Assembly: GCA_963704515.1 (NCBI GenBank) | Contig: OY969913.1 | Coordinates: 310,001-374,000 of the forward strand | Origin: VRUE01 sp963704515 | Lineage (GTDB): Bacteria; Actinomycetota; Thermoleophilia; Solirubrobacterales; 70-9 | Direction of reading: 5' to 3' | DNA length: 64,000 nucleotides | In this document: piece after piece, positions 53,553 to 62,483 of the stretch | How the letters are laid out: each line of letters opens with the position of its first letter | How positions within the stretch are numbered: the first letter of the stretch is position 1 | Position numbers and translations under genes: made by a program | The notes under the pieces: model-generated | The model's input: the letters and a program-made list of their open reading frames with translations, nothing else | What the model was told of the DNA's origin: nothing | Database searches by the model: none

Positions 53553-56432
53553 TCAAACTTCTCGGGTTAGCCGCTCGAGCAGGATCACCACCGACTCGTA
53601 GTCGGCGCCGGTGGCGCGGCTGAGGCCGATCTCGCAGGTTCGGTTGCTGGAGAGGCGGGCGTCGAAGTCGCGGCCGGCAAGCTCTTCCGCCTGCGGGCGG
53701 GTGGCGGACTCGGTCAGCTCGGGATGGGAGATGCCGCGGTCGCCGGCGAAGCCGCAGCAATGGGCGGAGGGGGCGACGTAGACGTCCTCGGCGAGCGCGG
53801 CGGCGAGCCGGCGCAGGCGCGGCGCGAGGCCCATGTGGCGGGTCGCGCAGGTCGGGTGGACGGTGGCCGAGCCGACCTTGGCGCCGATCTCCAGCTCCGG
53901 CAGCAGCCGGTCGTGCGCCCAGGCGACCGAGTCGAGGATCTTGAGCTTGCCGAGCCGCTCCGCATTCTCCTCCGAGAGCACCCCCTCCCCAGGATCGGTC
54001 ACCGCCTGCGTGCAAGAAGCAGCGTCGATCACGACCGGCAACCGCCCCCCATCGCTCCACCGCCAGAGCTTCCCCACCATCTCATTCGCCTTGTGCGCAT
54101 GAGCGTCGGCAAAGCCTTTGGACCCAAACGGAAGTCCACAACAGCTGCCGGCAACCTCATCGGGAATCCAGACCGGCAACCCGGCCCGGGCCGACACCGT
54201 GACCAGCGCCTCGACCGGATTCCCGTCGAAGATCCGATTCGTGCAGCTGGGCACGTAAACGGCGGCGGCGCTCGCGCTTCGAGGATTCGGGGGGGACCCT
54301 CTCCAGACACTCCCCGCTTTTGTCTGGAGAGGGTCACCCGCCGCTCCCCCCCGCCCCGGCCCCGGCAACCCCCGCCCCCGCTTCGTCCGCCGCACCAGCG
54401 GCCCGCCGAAGCGCAGCGCCAGGCGCGAGGCCGCCTCGACCGCCCGCCAGCGCTTCGCGGTCGCCAGGGCGGCGCGTTCCGCCCGCTCGCCGTGGCTCGC
54501 CTGGCGCAGCTCCTTGACCAGCTTGCCGGTGTCGATCCCAACCGGGCAGGCGAGCTGGCAGGAGCCGTCGGCGGCGCAGGTGTCGAGCGCCTCGTAGGCA
54601 AATTCCTCGAGCAGCGCCCGCTGCACCGGCGAGCCGGCTGGCTGGCGGGCCATCTCGCGACGCAGGACGATGCGCTGGCGCGGCGTCGTGGTCAGGTCGC
54701 GGCTCGGGCAGACCGGCTCGCAGAAGCCGCACTCGACACAAGTTGCTGCCTCCTGCTCGATCGCCGGAGTCGTCTTCAGGTTGCGCAGGTGGACGTCGGG
54801 GTCGCGGTTGAGGACGACGCCGGGGTTGAGCACCCCGTCCGGGTCGGCGAGCCGCTTCACCCGCCACATCAGCTCGGTCGCCCGCTCCCCCCACTCGCGT
54901 TCGACGTAGGGGGACATGTTGATCCCGGTCCCGTGCTCGGCCTTGAGCGAGCCGTCGTACTTGTCGACGATCAGCTCGACCAGCTTCGCCATGAAGGCCT
55001 CGTAGCGCTCGAGGTCCTCCTGCTTGGCGAAGTCGGGCGTGAGCATGAAGTGCAGGTTGCCCGCGGAGGCGTGGCCGGCGACCCCGGGCAGGAAGCCGTG
55101 CTCGCCGAGCAGCGCCTGCAGATCCCGGGCGCCCTCGGCAATCCGCTCCGGCGGCACGCAGACGTCCTCGACGATCAACGCCGTACCGGGGATGCGGATG
55201 CGGCCGACCAGGCCATGCAGGCCCTCGCGCACGCGCCAGGCGAGCTCGATCTCCTCCTCCTCGCGGGTGAACTCGACTGGCCGGATCGTCTCGTGCCCGA
55301 CGAGGATCTTCTCGGCGCCCGCGACCTGCTCCGCCAGCTGCTCCTCGCTCGCGCCGCCGTACTCGACCAGCAGCACGGCCGACTCGGGCGGCAGCTCCTT
55401 CCACTCCTCGGGCGCGCCGACCATGTTCCAGGCGGCGGTGATCAGCGCCGGGGCGACCATCAGCTCGACCGCGGTCGCTCCCGAGGCGACGAAGTCGCGC
55501 ACCGGGGCGATCGCCTCCTCGATGCCGGGGAAGTGGATCCAGGCGGTCGTCGTGCACGCCGGGACCGGCACGGTCTCGAAGACCGCCTCGGCGACGAAGG
55601 CGAGCGTGCCCTCGGAGCCGACGACCAGCCGGCGGAAGATCTCCAGCGGCTCGTCGGCGTCGAGAAAGGCGCAGAGGCGGTACCCGGTCGTATTCTTGAT
55701 CGCGAACTTGCGCCGGATGCGGTCGCTGAGCTCGGGGTCGGCGCGGATCTCCTCGCGGATCGCGGCGAGCCCGGCGGCGAGCTCGGGCTCCTCGGCCTCG
55801 AAGCGAGCCGCCGCGCCCGGCTCAGCGGTGTCGATCGTCGTGCCCGAGGGGAGGACCAGGGTCATTGATCGCACGGTCGAGTAGGAGTCGCGGGAGACGC
55901 CGCAGCGCATCCCGCCCGAGTTGTTGGCGATCACCCCACCGACGCAGGCGATGTCGGTGCTGGCCGGGTCGGGGCCGAGCTTGCGCTCGTGCGGGGCGAG
56001 CACCCGGTTGGCGTGGCCCAGCACGGTGCCGGGCTTGACCCGCGCCAGCGCGCCGCCGTCCTCGACCGCGACGCCGCTGAAGTGGCGCCGCACGTCGACC
56101 AGGATGCCGTCGCTCTGCCCCTGGCCGTTGAGGCTGGTGCCACCGGCGCGGAAGGTGACCGGGATGCCGGAGCGCCGCCCGTAGGCGAGGACCTTGGCCA
56201 CGTCGGCGGCGTTGTGCGCCATCACCACCGCCCGCGGGAAGAGACGGTAGGGACTGGCGTCGGAGGCGTAGCGGACGAGGTCGCCGGGGCGCGAGAGGAC
56301 CCGGTCGGCGCCGAGTAGGGCCTCGAGCTCGCCGCGCAGCGGCTGGGCGACTCCGGCCGCGATCTCGTCGGGGGCCCGGTCGGCGGCGGGGACCGACGGG
56401 GGTGGCGCCAGCTTCCTCTCGAGCAGCGCCAT
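53553..56432 (-). CDS. FAD and Fe-S 2-hydroxyacid dehydrogenase (GlcD/Dld-type)
   Basis: 959 residues. N-terminal FAD-binding type-4 domain (residues about 40-260; FRAGGTSLNGQGQSDGILVD), FAD-oxidase C-terminal domain (to about 540), then two 4Fe-4S motifs (CVECGFCEPVCPSRDL; CAADGSCQLACPVGID) and CCG motifs CCGLPFG and HCCGFAG. This fused GlcD-GlpC layout oxidises D-lactate, glycolate or similar 2-hydroxy acids, passing electrons to the respiratory chain. A linker at about residues 699-712 contains a palindromic insertion. It is followed in the operon order by the decarboxylase gene 7 bases upstream, suggesting hydroxy acid to keto acid to aldehyde. Confidence 0.88.
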   Translation of the reverse strand: MALLERKLAPPPSVPAADRAPDEIAAGVAQPLRGELEALLGADRVLSRPGDLVRYASDASPYRLFPRAVVMAHNAADVAKVLAYGRRSGIPVTFRAGGTSLNGQGQSDGILVDVRRHFSGVAVEDGGALARVKPGTVLGHANRVLAPHERKLGPDPASTDIACVGGVIANNSGGMRCGVSRDSYSTVRSMTLVLPSGTTIDTAEPGAAARFEAEEPELAAGLAAIREEIRADPELSDRIRRKFAIKNTTGYRLCAFLDADEPLEIFRRLVVGSEGTLAFVAEAVFETVPVPACTTTAWIHFPGIEEAIAPVRDFVASGATAVELMVAPALITAAWNMVGAPEEWKELPPESAVLLVEYGGASEEQLAEQVAGAEKILVGHETIRPVEFTREEEEIELAWRVREGLHGLVGRIRIPGTALIVEDVCVPPERIAEGARDLQALLGEHGFLPGVAGHASAGNLHFMLTPDFAKQEDLERYEAFMAKLVELIVDKYDGSLKAEHGTGINMSPYVEREWGERATELMWRVKRLADPDGVLNPGVVLNRDPDVHLRNLKTTPAIEQEAATCVECGFCEPVCPSRDLTTTPRQRIVLRREMARQPAGSPVQRALLEEFAYEALDTCAADGSCQLACPVGIDTGKLVKELRQASHGERAERAALATAKRWRAVEAASRLALRFGGPLVRRTKRGRGLPGPGRGGAAGDPLQTKAGSVWRGSPPNPRSASAAAVYVPSCTNRIFDGNPVEALVTVSARAGLPVWIPDEVAGSCCGLPFGSKGFADAHAHKANEMVGKLWRWSDGGRLPVVIDAASCTQAVTDPGEGVLSEENAERLGKLKILDSVAWAHDRLLPELEIGAKVGSATVHPTCATRHMGLAPRLRRLAAALAEDVYVAPSAHCCGFAGDRGISHPELTESATRPQAEELAGRDFDARLSSNRTCEIGLSRATGADYESVVILLERLTREV
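54295..54335. repeat. perfect 15-bp inverted repeat inside coding sequence
   Basis: Arms 54295-54309 (GACCCTCTCCAGACA) and 54321-54335 with an 11-base loop, encoding about GDPLQTKAGSVWRG in the linker between the Fe-S and CCG regions. Looks like a palindromic element inserted into a tolerant linker. Confidence 0.75.
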
Positions 56433-56439
56433 AGCGGTC

Positions 56440-58038
56440 TTAGAAGAGGGCCATCCCGGGCGTCACCGGGACTTCGACCAGTTCGGGCTCCGGGGAGGCG
56501 AGGGATTTGGAGAGGGCGTCGCGGACTTCGTCGCGGTCGCGGACCCGGTGCGCCTTGACGCCGTAGCCCTCGGCTACCGCGGCGACGTCGAGCTTCGGCA
56601 GGTCGAGGCCGGGGGCACCCGCCACCTGCTCGACCTCGGCGAACCACTTGAGGATCGCGTACTCCTCGTTGCGCACGACCAGGAAGGTGACTGGCGCCTT
56701 GTAGGCGACGGCGCTCCAGAAGGCGCTCACCGCGTACTGGACCGAGCCCTCGCCGATCACGCAGACGACCGGGCGGTCGGGTTGGGCGAGCTGCACGCCG
56801 ACCGAGGCGGCGAGGCCGAAGCCGAGACCCCCGCCCGCCGCGAAGTAGTAGCTGCCGGGCCGCGAGAGGCGCAGCTGGTTGCGCAGCGCGAGCGTGCTGG
56901 AGGGCGACTCGAGCACGACGATTCCGTCCTCGGGGAAGACCTCGCCGAGCGCGGTGTGCACGGTCGAGGGGTTGAGCGGGTCGCTGGGTGGGATTTCCTG
57001 CGGCCCGGGGTTGGGCTCCGGGGCCGGGCGATCCGACTCGGACAGCTCGGCGAGCAGCGCTTCCAGGGTCAGCTTGACGTCGGCGACCAGCGCATCGCCC
57101 ATCGGCGCGCGGGCGGCCTCGTCGGGGTCGCTGGTGATCGCCACCAGCTTGGCGCCGTCCGGGAGCAGCGGGCCGGGGATGTGCGGGTAGTAGGGGAAGA
57201 CCGAGCTGCCGACGACGAGGATCAGGTCGTGGCCCTCAAGCGTCTGGCCGACCGGGCCGATCGCCGGCGGCAGCACGCCGCGGTAGTTGGGGTGGTTCTC
57301 GGGGAAGCCGAGCCGGTTGCCGCCGGTGGCGGGCGAGGCCCAGACCGGCAGGCGCTGGCGCTCGGCCAGGGCCACCGCCAGGTCCCAGGCGCCGCTGGCT
57401 TCGATGTCGGGGCCGGCGACGAGCACCGGGTTGGCGGCGGTCGCCAGCCGGTCGGCGAGGACGCGGACCGCGGCGGGATCGGCGGCGGCGCGCCCGTCGA
57501 CCCGGCGGGCGATGACTTCGCGCGCGTCGGTCTCGTCGACCTCGGCGTACCAGTCGTCCATCGGCAGCGAGACGAAGACCGGACCCTTGGGCGGCAGCCC
57601 GGCGAGGTGGGCGCCATGGGCGAGGGCGAGCGGCACGTCCTCGGCGCGGGCCGGCTCATGGGACCACTTGACCAGCGGGTGCGGCATGCGGGTCGCGTCG
57701 CGGTTGGTCAGGTTGGCCTGCATGGCGATGTGGGCGCGGGTCTGCTGGCCGGCCGTGACCAGCAGCGGCGAGTGGTTGGCCTGGGCGTTGAAGATCGCTC
57801 CCATCGCGTTGCCGACGCCGGGCGCCGTGTGCAGGTTGACCACCGTGGTGCGTCCGGAGGCCTGGGCGTAGCCGTCGGCCATGCCGACGACGACCGCCTC
57901 CTGCAGGCCGAGCACGTAGCGGAAGTCGGACGGGAACTCGGCCAGCATCGGCAGCTCGGTGGAGCCGGGGTTGCCGAACATCGTCGTCATTCCGTGCTCG
58001 CGGAAGAGATCGAAGCTTGCCTCGCGGACCGTCGCCAT
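56440..58038 (-). CDS. mdlC: benzoylformate-decarboxylase-like ThDP enzyme
   Basis: 532 residues from ATG 58038 (MATVREASFDLFREHGM). ThDP family: MFGNPGSTELPML and GLQEAVVVGMADGYAQASG at the N-terminus, HTAPGVGNAMGAIFNAQANHSP, and the ThDP/Mg site IGEGSVQYAVSAFWSA. Closest in motif to benzoylformate decarboxylase. With the adjacent hydroxyacid dehydrogenase it fits a mandelate-like route: 2-hydroxy acid to 2-oxo acid to aldehyde. Acetolactate-synthase-like alternatives exist. Confidence 0.82.
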   Translation of the reverse strand: MATVREASFDLFREHGMTTMFGNPGSTELPMLAEFPSDFRYVLGLQEAVVVGMADGYAQASGRTTVVNLHTAPGVGNAMGAIFNAQANHSPLLVTAGQQTRAHIAMQANLTNRDATRMPHPLVKWSHEPARAEDVPLALAHGAHLAGLPPKGPVFVSLPMDDWYAEVDETDAREVIARRVDGRAAADPAAVRVLADRLATAANPVLVAGPDIEASGAWDLAVALAERQRLPVWASPATGGNRLGFPENHPNYRGVLPPAIGPVGQTLEGHDLILVVGSSVFPYYPHIPGPLLPDGAKLVAITSDPDEAARAPMGDALVADVKLTLEALLAELSESDRPAPEPNPGPQEIPPSDPLNPSTVHTALGEVFPEDGIVVLESPSSTLALRNQLRLSRPGSYYFAAGGGLGFGLAASVGVQLAQPDRPVVCVIGEGSVQYAVSAFWSAVAYKAPVTFLVVRNEEYAILKWFAEVEQVAGAPGLDLPKLDVAAVAEGYGVKAHRVRDRDEVRDALSKSLASPEPELVEVPVTPGMALF

Positions 58039-58107
58039 ACCCGGCGCGAACCCTACCGGGGGATTGCGATTCTCAAGCCGGCCCCCGCCGCGGTCGATGA
58101 GGAGGCC

Positions 58108-58803
58108 GTGGCACCGACGGCCGAGAAACTGGGACGGATCCTGCTGGCGCTGGCGGGACTGCTGGCGGTCGGACTGCTGGTCGCGAGCTCGGCGAGCGCC
58201 GGGCCGGCGTCGACCCGGATCGTCTACGCGACCGGCGAAATCGTGCCGATCCCCGCCTCGGTGCCCCATGAAGAAGGCGACATGGTCGATCGGCGGATCG
58301 TCCCGGACCTGCGCTGGATCGCCGCCCGCTTCCCGATCTACGTGACCGACGGCTACTCAGGCCCGCTGCCGAACGGGGAACACGTCGGCTGCAACATGTG
58401 CCACGTCAGGGGCTCAGACCACTACAACGGTCTCGCGGTCGACGTGGTGCCGCTACACGGAACGGTCGGCAAATGCGACCAGACCTGGGCCGCCATCGAC
58501 CGCCTCGCCGCGTGGGCAGAGCCGACCCAGAACCACCCCGTCCCGCCCTTCCGCTGGGTCGGCTACAACGGCGACGCCGGCCACGGCTGCGGCAACCATC
58601 TCCATATCTCCTGGGAACACGCCGCCGCGCCGATGTTCCAGCTCGCCGAATGGGTCGAAGTCTTCCCCGTTAACGGCGAAGCGGGCCGTCGCCCGCGCCA
58701 TCAGCGCCCCAAGCGCGGCAAGACCCCGCCCACGCCGCCCCCCGGCCCGGCCGGCGGCATCTCGACCACCCGCTCCGGCGGCGTGTCTCCGCGCGGCGAG
58801 TGA
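58108..58803 (+). CDS. secreted M15/VanY-like peptidase
   Basis: 231 residues from GTG 58108 with AGGAGG upstream. Signal peptide about 1-31 (ending SASAG). Zinc-binding M15 motif SDHYNGLAVDV (His105, Asp112) and distal GNHLHISW (His164, His166). Cys95 and Cys98 (CNMC) may be structural. Probably a D-Ala-D-Ala or peptide-stem hydrolase in wall turnover. Its C-terminus is a Pro/Gly-rich tail. Like other exported genes here it prefers GAA. Confidence 0.82.
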   Translation: MAPTAEKLGRILLALAGLLAVGLLVASSASAGPASTRIVYATGEIVPIPASVPHEEGDMVDRRIVPDLRWIAARFPIYVTDGYSGPLPNGEHVGCNMCHVRGSDHYNGLAVDVVPLHGTVGKCDQTWAAIDRLAAWAEPTQNHPVPPFRWVGYNGDAGHGCGNHLHISWEHAAAPMFQLAEWVEVFPVNGEAGRRPRHQRPKRGKTPPTPPPGPAGGISTTRSGGVSPRGE

Positions 58804-58830
58804 GCGCCGCGCGGGGAGACGACCGGGCGC

Positions 58831-59595
58831 CTACTTCCCGCGCTCGAGGACTTCGCTGAAGGCCTTCTCGATCTCGGCCGTTAGATCGAGACGGAAGACC
58901 GCGCCCAGCACCTCGGCGCCGAGCGGGCGCAATCGTTCGACCGAGCTGGTGATCTGCTCCCATCCCTCCTCCGGCCGCCCGGCCTCGTCGAATGGCCGCC
59001 AGAGCTCGGCCAAGAAGAGGTTGACGAAAGCCCGCGCCGAGGACCGCGAGTTGCGCTTCAGCTTGTCGATCGCGGCGACCGCGGCGGGCAGCGGGATGCC
59101 CATCGACATCACCTCCTCGGCAGCGCGCAGGATGGCGGGACTGGGAACTTCGTACTTCTCTTCGCCGAGCTCGATCAGGAGCCCGAGCTTCAGAGTCTTC
59201 GCCAGCAGCTTCTCGTCGCGGCCGCCGAAGCGCTCGTCGAGCTCGTCCCGGCTCAGCACTTCAGGCGCCTCGCCGGCGATCGGGTTGGTGAGGGCGGCAC
59301 GCAGGCCGGCGAAGCGGTCGGCGTCGCCATGCTCCCCGATCAGGCGCTCGATCGCGCTCAGCTTGAAGCCGTCCGCCTGCAGCTCCTGGATCAGGCGCAG
59401 CCGCTCGACGTGCTGGCGTCCGTAGTAGCCGATTCGCGCACGAACCTCCGGCGGCGGCAGCAGGCCCCGCGACTGGTGGTTGCGAATGTTGCGCACTGAC
59501 ATCCCCGTCTCGTAGGCGAGCTGCTCGACCGTGAGGCCGGCCTCTCCCTCGAGCGACCGGTCCCTGCCCGGCGGGTCTTGCGTGGCTTTGGTCAC
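58831..59595 (-). CDS. MerR-family transcriptional regulator
   Basis: 254 residues from GTG 59595. N-terminal MerR winged helix: LTVEQLAYETGMSVRNIRNHQ, RARIGYYGRQHVERLRLIQEL. The C-terminal effector domain (about 150 residues) has no recognisable metal site. Divergent from the reductase/desaturase operon by 57 bp, so it probably controls it, in place of the TetR that governs the mycobacterial DesA3 pair. Confidence 0.85.
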   Translation of the reverse strand: MTKATQDPPGRDRSLEGEAGLTVEQLAYETGMSVRNIRNHQSRGLLPPPEVRARIGYYGRQHVERLRLIQELQADGFKLSAIERLIGEHGDADRFAGLRAALTNPIAGEAPEVLSRDELDERFGGRDEKLLAKTLKLGLLIELGEEKYEVPSPAILRAAEEVMSMGIPLPAAVAAIDKLKRNSRSSARAFVNLFLAELWRPFDEAGRPEEGWEQITSSVERLRPLGAEVLGAVFRLDLTAEIEKAFSEVLERGK

Positions 59596-59630
59596 AGGAC
59601 GACTATACCTGTTGCATGTAACCTCAAACG

Positions 59631-59652
59631 AGGTAACGTTCTCCAGGTAACG
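59631..59652 (+). promoter_or_regulatory. paired AGGTAACG repeats before the reductase gene
   Basis: AGGTAACG at 59631-59638 and 59645-59652, 14 bases apart, directly ahead of the ATG at 59653; ACCTC-N4-GAGGT lies just upstream. Likely regulator binding or promoter elements. Confidence 0.45.
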
Positions 59653-60750
59653 ATGGCGGAGATCGGCACAGCCCCCCAAGTCCCGGCTTCGCGGCAGCGC
59701 GTCCTCGGAGCGATGCGCACCTTCTTCACGCCGCTGCTTCCCGACGACTACCTGGAGTTGATCAACCCGCTCTGGTCGACCCGCGAGCTGCGCGGCCGGA
59801 TCGAGCGCATCGTGCCCGAGGCCGACGACGCGGTCTCGGTGCTGATCCGTCCCGGCTTCGAGTGGCCGGGACACCTGCCCGGCCAGTACCTGCGGATCGG
59901 CGTGGTCGTCGACGGCGTCCACCACTGGCGCGCCTACTCGCTTACGACCGAGCCGAACCGGGCCGATGGCTGCATCGGGATCACGCCGAAGCTGGTCCCC
60001 ACCGGGGTCGTCTCCCCCTACCTGACGCAACGGGCGCGGCCCGGCGACCTCGTCCGCCTCGGCGGAGTCGAAGGGACCTTCGTCCTCCCCTCGCCGGCGC
60101 CGCCGCGGCTGCTCTTCGTCTCGGCCGGATCGGGAATCACGCCGATCGTCTCGATGCTGCGCAGCCTCGACCGCGCCGGCGCCCTGGTCGACGTGGTCCA
60201 CGTGCACTCGGCGCGGACCGCCGAGGCGGTGATCTTCGGTGAGCAGCTGCGCGAGATCGATGCCCGCCGGCCCGCCCTGCGCCTCCACCTGCAGCGCACG
60301 GAGGAGCAGGGACGGCTCGCCCCGACGGACCTCGATCGCATCTGCCCTGACTGGCGCGAGCGCCAGGCTTTCGCCTCGGGCCCCGCCGAGATGCTCGACG
60401 CGCTGCGCGACCACTGGGAGGCGGAGGGAGATCCCGCCCGCCTGGCGATCGAGCGCTTCCAACCGGCCGTCGGCGGGAGCGGCGCGAGCGCAGCGGGCGG
60501 CAGGGTGCGCTTCCTCGAGAGCGGCGTCGAGGCGGAGTGCGGCGGCAACACGGCGATCCTGCTTGCGGGCGAGGAGGCCGGCGCCCGCCTGCCCTCCGGC
60601 TGCCGCATGGGGATATGCCGCACCTGCGTCGGGCGCCTGCGAGCGGGCGCTGTGCGCGACCTGCGCACGGGCGAGGTCCACGAGACCGCCAACGAGATGG
60701 TGCGGACCTGCGTCAACGCCGCCGAGGGCGACGTCGATATCGAACTTTGA
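59653..60750 (+). CDS. ferredoxin reductase with fused [2Fe-2S] domain (desaturase partner)
   Basis: 365 residues from ATG 59653. FAD-binding RAYSLTT, NAD(P)-binding SAGSGITPIVSML, and a plant-type ferredoxin domain with SGCRMGICRTC (C-x4-C-x2-C) and a final Cys in MVRTCVNA. Same layout as Rv3230c of M. tuberculosis, which feeds electrons to DesA3. The desaturase follows after 16 bases in an operon. Confidence 0.9.
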   Translation: MAEIGTAPQVPASRQRVLGAMRTFFTPLLPDDYLELINPLWSTRELRGRIERIVPEADDAVSVLIRPGFEWPGHLPGQYLRIGVVVDGVHHWRAYSLTTEPNRADGCIGITPKLVPTGVVSPYLTQRARPGDLVRLGGVEGTFVLPSPAPPRLLFVSAGSGITPIVSMLRSLDRAGALVDVVHVHSARTAEAVIFGEQLREIDARRPALRLHLQRTEEQGRLAPTDLDRICPDWRERQAFASGPAEMLDALRDHWEAEGDPARLAIERFQPAVGGSGASAAGGRVRFLESGVEAECGGNTAILLAGEEAGARLPSGCRMGICRTCVGRLRAGAVRDLRTGEVHETANEMVRTCVNAAEGDVDIEL

Positions 60751-60766
60751 GCGAAAGGAACGAGAG

Positions 60767-61948
60767 ATGAGCATTGAGACGATCGAGCGACCTGGTGCGG
60801 CGGCGTCGGAGAACCCGCTGGCCCGGCTCTCAGCCGAGCAACTGGATGAGATCGGCACCGAGCTGGACGCGATCCGCGACCGGGTGATGGCCGACCTGGG
60901 GGACCGGGACCGCCGCTACATCGAGAGCATGATCGCGATGCACCGCCGGCTGGCGATCCTGGGCAGAGTCCTGCTGCTGGCCTCACGCAAGCGCCCCGCC
61001 TGGATTGCCGGGACCGCCGTCCTCTCCGCGGCCAAGATCCTCGAGAACATGGAGATCGGCCACAACGTCATGCACGGGCAGTGGGACTGGATGAACGACC
61101 CGCGGATCCACTCCACCACCTGGGACTGGGACAACGTCTCTCCCGCCAGCGCCTGGAAGCACTCGCACAACTACGAGCACCACACCTTCACCAACATCCG
61201 CGGCAAGGACCGCGACCTCGGCTACGAGATCATGCGCATCGATCCCGAGCAGCAGTGGCACCCCGTCTACCTCCTACAGCCCTTCTACAACCTGCTGCTG
61301 GCCGGCTTCTTCGAGTGGGGCGTGGCGCTGCACGACATCAACTACGAGGCGGTTCACAACGGCGAAAAGTCGAAAGAGAAGGTGCGCGAGGAGCTGCGCG
61401 CGATCGGCGCCAAGGTGAAGGGCCAGGCGCTCAAGGACTACGTCGCCTGGCCGCTGCTGAGCGGCCTCGCCGGCGCGCTCACCGGGGGGCGGAGGCGGGG
61501 CTGGCGGAGCTTCCGGGCAACCGCCAAGGCCGACGCCACCGCCAACCTGGTCCGTAACGCCTGGGCCTACGCGATCATCTTCTGCGGGCACTTTCCCGAC
61601 CAGACCTACACCTTCAGCGAGGAGGAGGTCGCCGATGAGACGCGGGGAGGCTGGTACGTGCGTCAGCTGCTCGGCTCGGCCAACATCGAGGGCAGCGCGC
61701 TCTTCCACGTCGCCTCCGGCAACCTCGGCTATCAGGTCGAGCACCACCTCTTCCCCGACATGCCGAGCAGCCGCTACGCCGAGGTGGCCCCGCAGGTCAG
61801 GGACGTCTGCGAGCGCCACGGCCTCCCCTACAACTCCGGCCGGTTCGGGCGCCAGCTGGGCATGGTGCAGCGCTCGATCCTGCGCCTTGCCTTCCCCGGT
61901 GGGAAGGCGCGCCCCAAGCCGGACCCGTATCTCAGCGGCGAGGGATAA
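60767..61948 (+). CDS. acyl-CoA/acyl-lipid desaturase (DesA3-like)
   Basis: 393 residues from ATG 60767. Di-iron histidine boxes: GHNVMHGQ (HxxxH), HSHNYEHHTF (HxxxHH) and NLGYQVEHHLFP (QxxHH). Hydrophobic segments flank the boxes; membrane-bound. Introduces a double bond (delta-9 in DesA3) in stearoyl or palmitoyl chains using the adjacent reductase. Controlled probably by the divergent MerR gene. Confidence 0.9.
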   Translation: MSIETIERPGAAASENPLARLSAEQLDEIGTELDAIRDRVMADLGDRDRRYIESMIAMHRRLAILGRVLLLASRKRPAWIAGTAVLSAAKILENMEIGHNVMHGQWDWMNDPRIHSTTWDWDNVSPASAWKHSHNYEHHTFTNIRGKDRDLGYEIMRIDPEQQWHPVYLLQPFYNLLLAGFFEWGVALHDINYEAVHNGEKSKEKVREELRAIGAKVKGQALKDYVAWPLLSGLAGALTGGRRRGWRSFRATAKADATANLVRNAWAYAIIFCGHFPDQTYTFSEEEVADETRGGWYVRQLLGSANIEGSALFHVASGNLGYQVEHHLFPDMPSSRYAEVAPQVRDVCERHGLPYNSGRFGRQLGMVQRSILRLAFPGGKARPKPDPYLSGEG

Positions 61949-61976
61949 GCGGCTCGCACTCATAGGATGGCGGCCG

Positions 61977-62444
61977 ATGCGCCGCCCGCTCTTCAGCGTC
62001 GCGATCGCCGTGCTGGCGCTGGCCGGGTGCGGCAACACCGACAACTCGACCCCGGTCGCCTGCCTGGAAGGGAGCGCCGCCTACCTGCGGGCGCTGCGCG
62101 ACGCTCCCGGGGCGGTGACGCTCGACGGCGAGACCCCGATCGGCGGCTGCCTGGTCGAGAACCAGGAAGCGGGCGACCTGGCCACGGTGGGCACGGCGAT
62201 GGTGACGGCAGCAACCAAGCTCAACGCCGAGGCCCGAGCCGATCCGGGCGGAGACGCGAACCTGCAGCTCGGCTACCTGCTCGGCGCCGCCCAGCGGGGC
62301 GCCGCGAGCAACGAAGGCATCGACGCCGAGCTGATCCGCCGTCTCTCCGCCGCGGCCCGTTACAGCCCCGGCGGCCGGCCCCTGCCGCCGTCGTTCCCGC
62401 GGACCTACCGCGAGGGCTTCGACGCGGGCGAAGCGCGGGGCTGA
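61977..62444 (+). CDS. putative lipoprotein
   Basis: 155 residues from ATG 61977. Signal with lipobox LAGC (about residue 18), then a short soluble domain with two Cys (ACLEGS; GGCLVENQE). Small lipoprotein of unknown role, between the desaturase and fumC. Confidence 0.72.
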   Translation: MRRPLFSVAIAVLALAGCGNTDNSTPVACLEGSAAYLRALRDAPGAVTLDGETPIGGCLVENQEAGDLATVGTAMVTAATKLNAEARADPGGDANLQLGYLLGAAQRGAASNEGIDAELIRRLSAAARYSPGGRPLPPSFPRTYREGFDAGEARG

Positions 62445-62483
62445 ATACGCTCCCCGTACAACGACTTCGATGGAGGAATTGAC

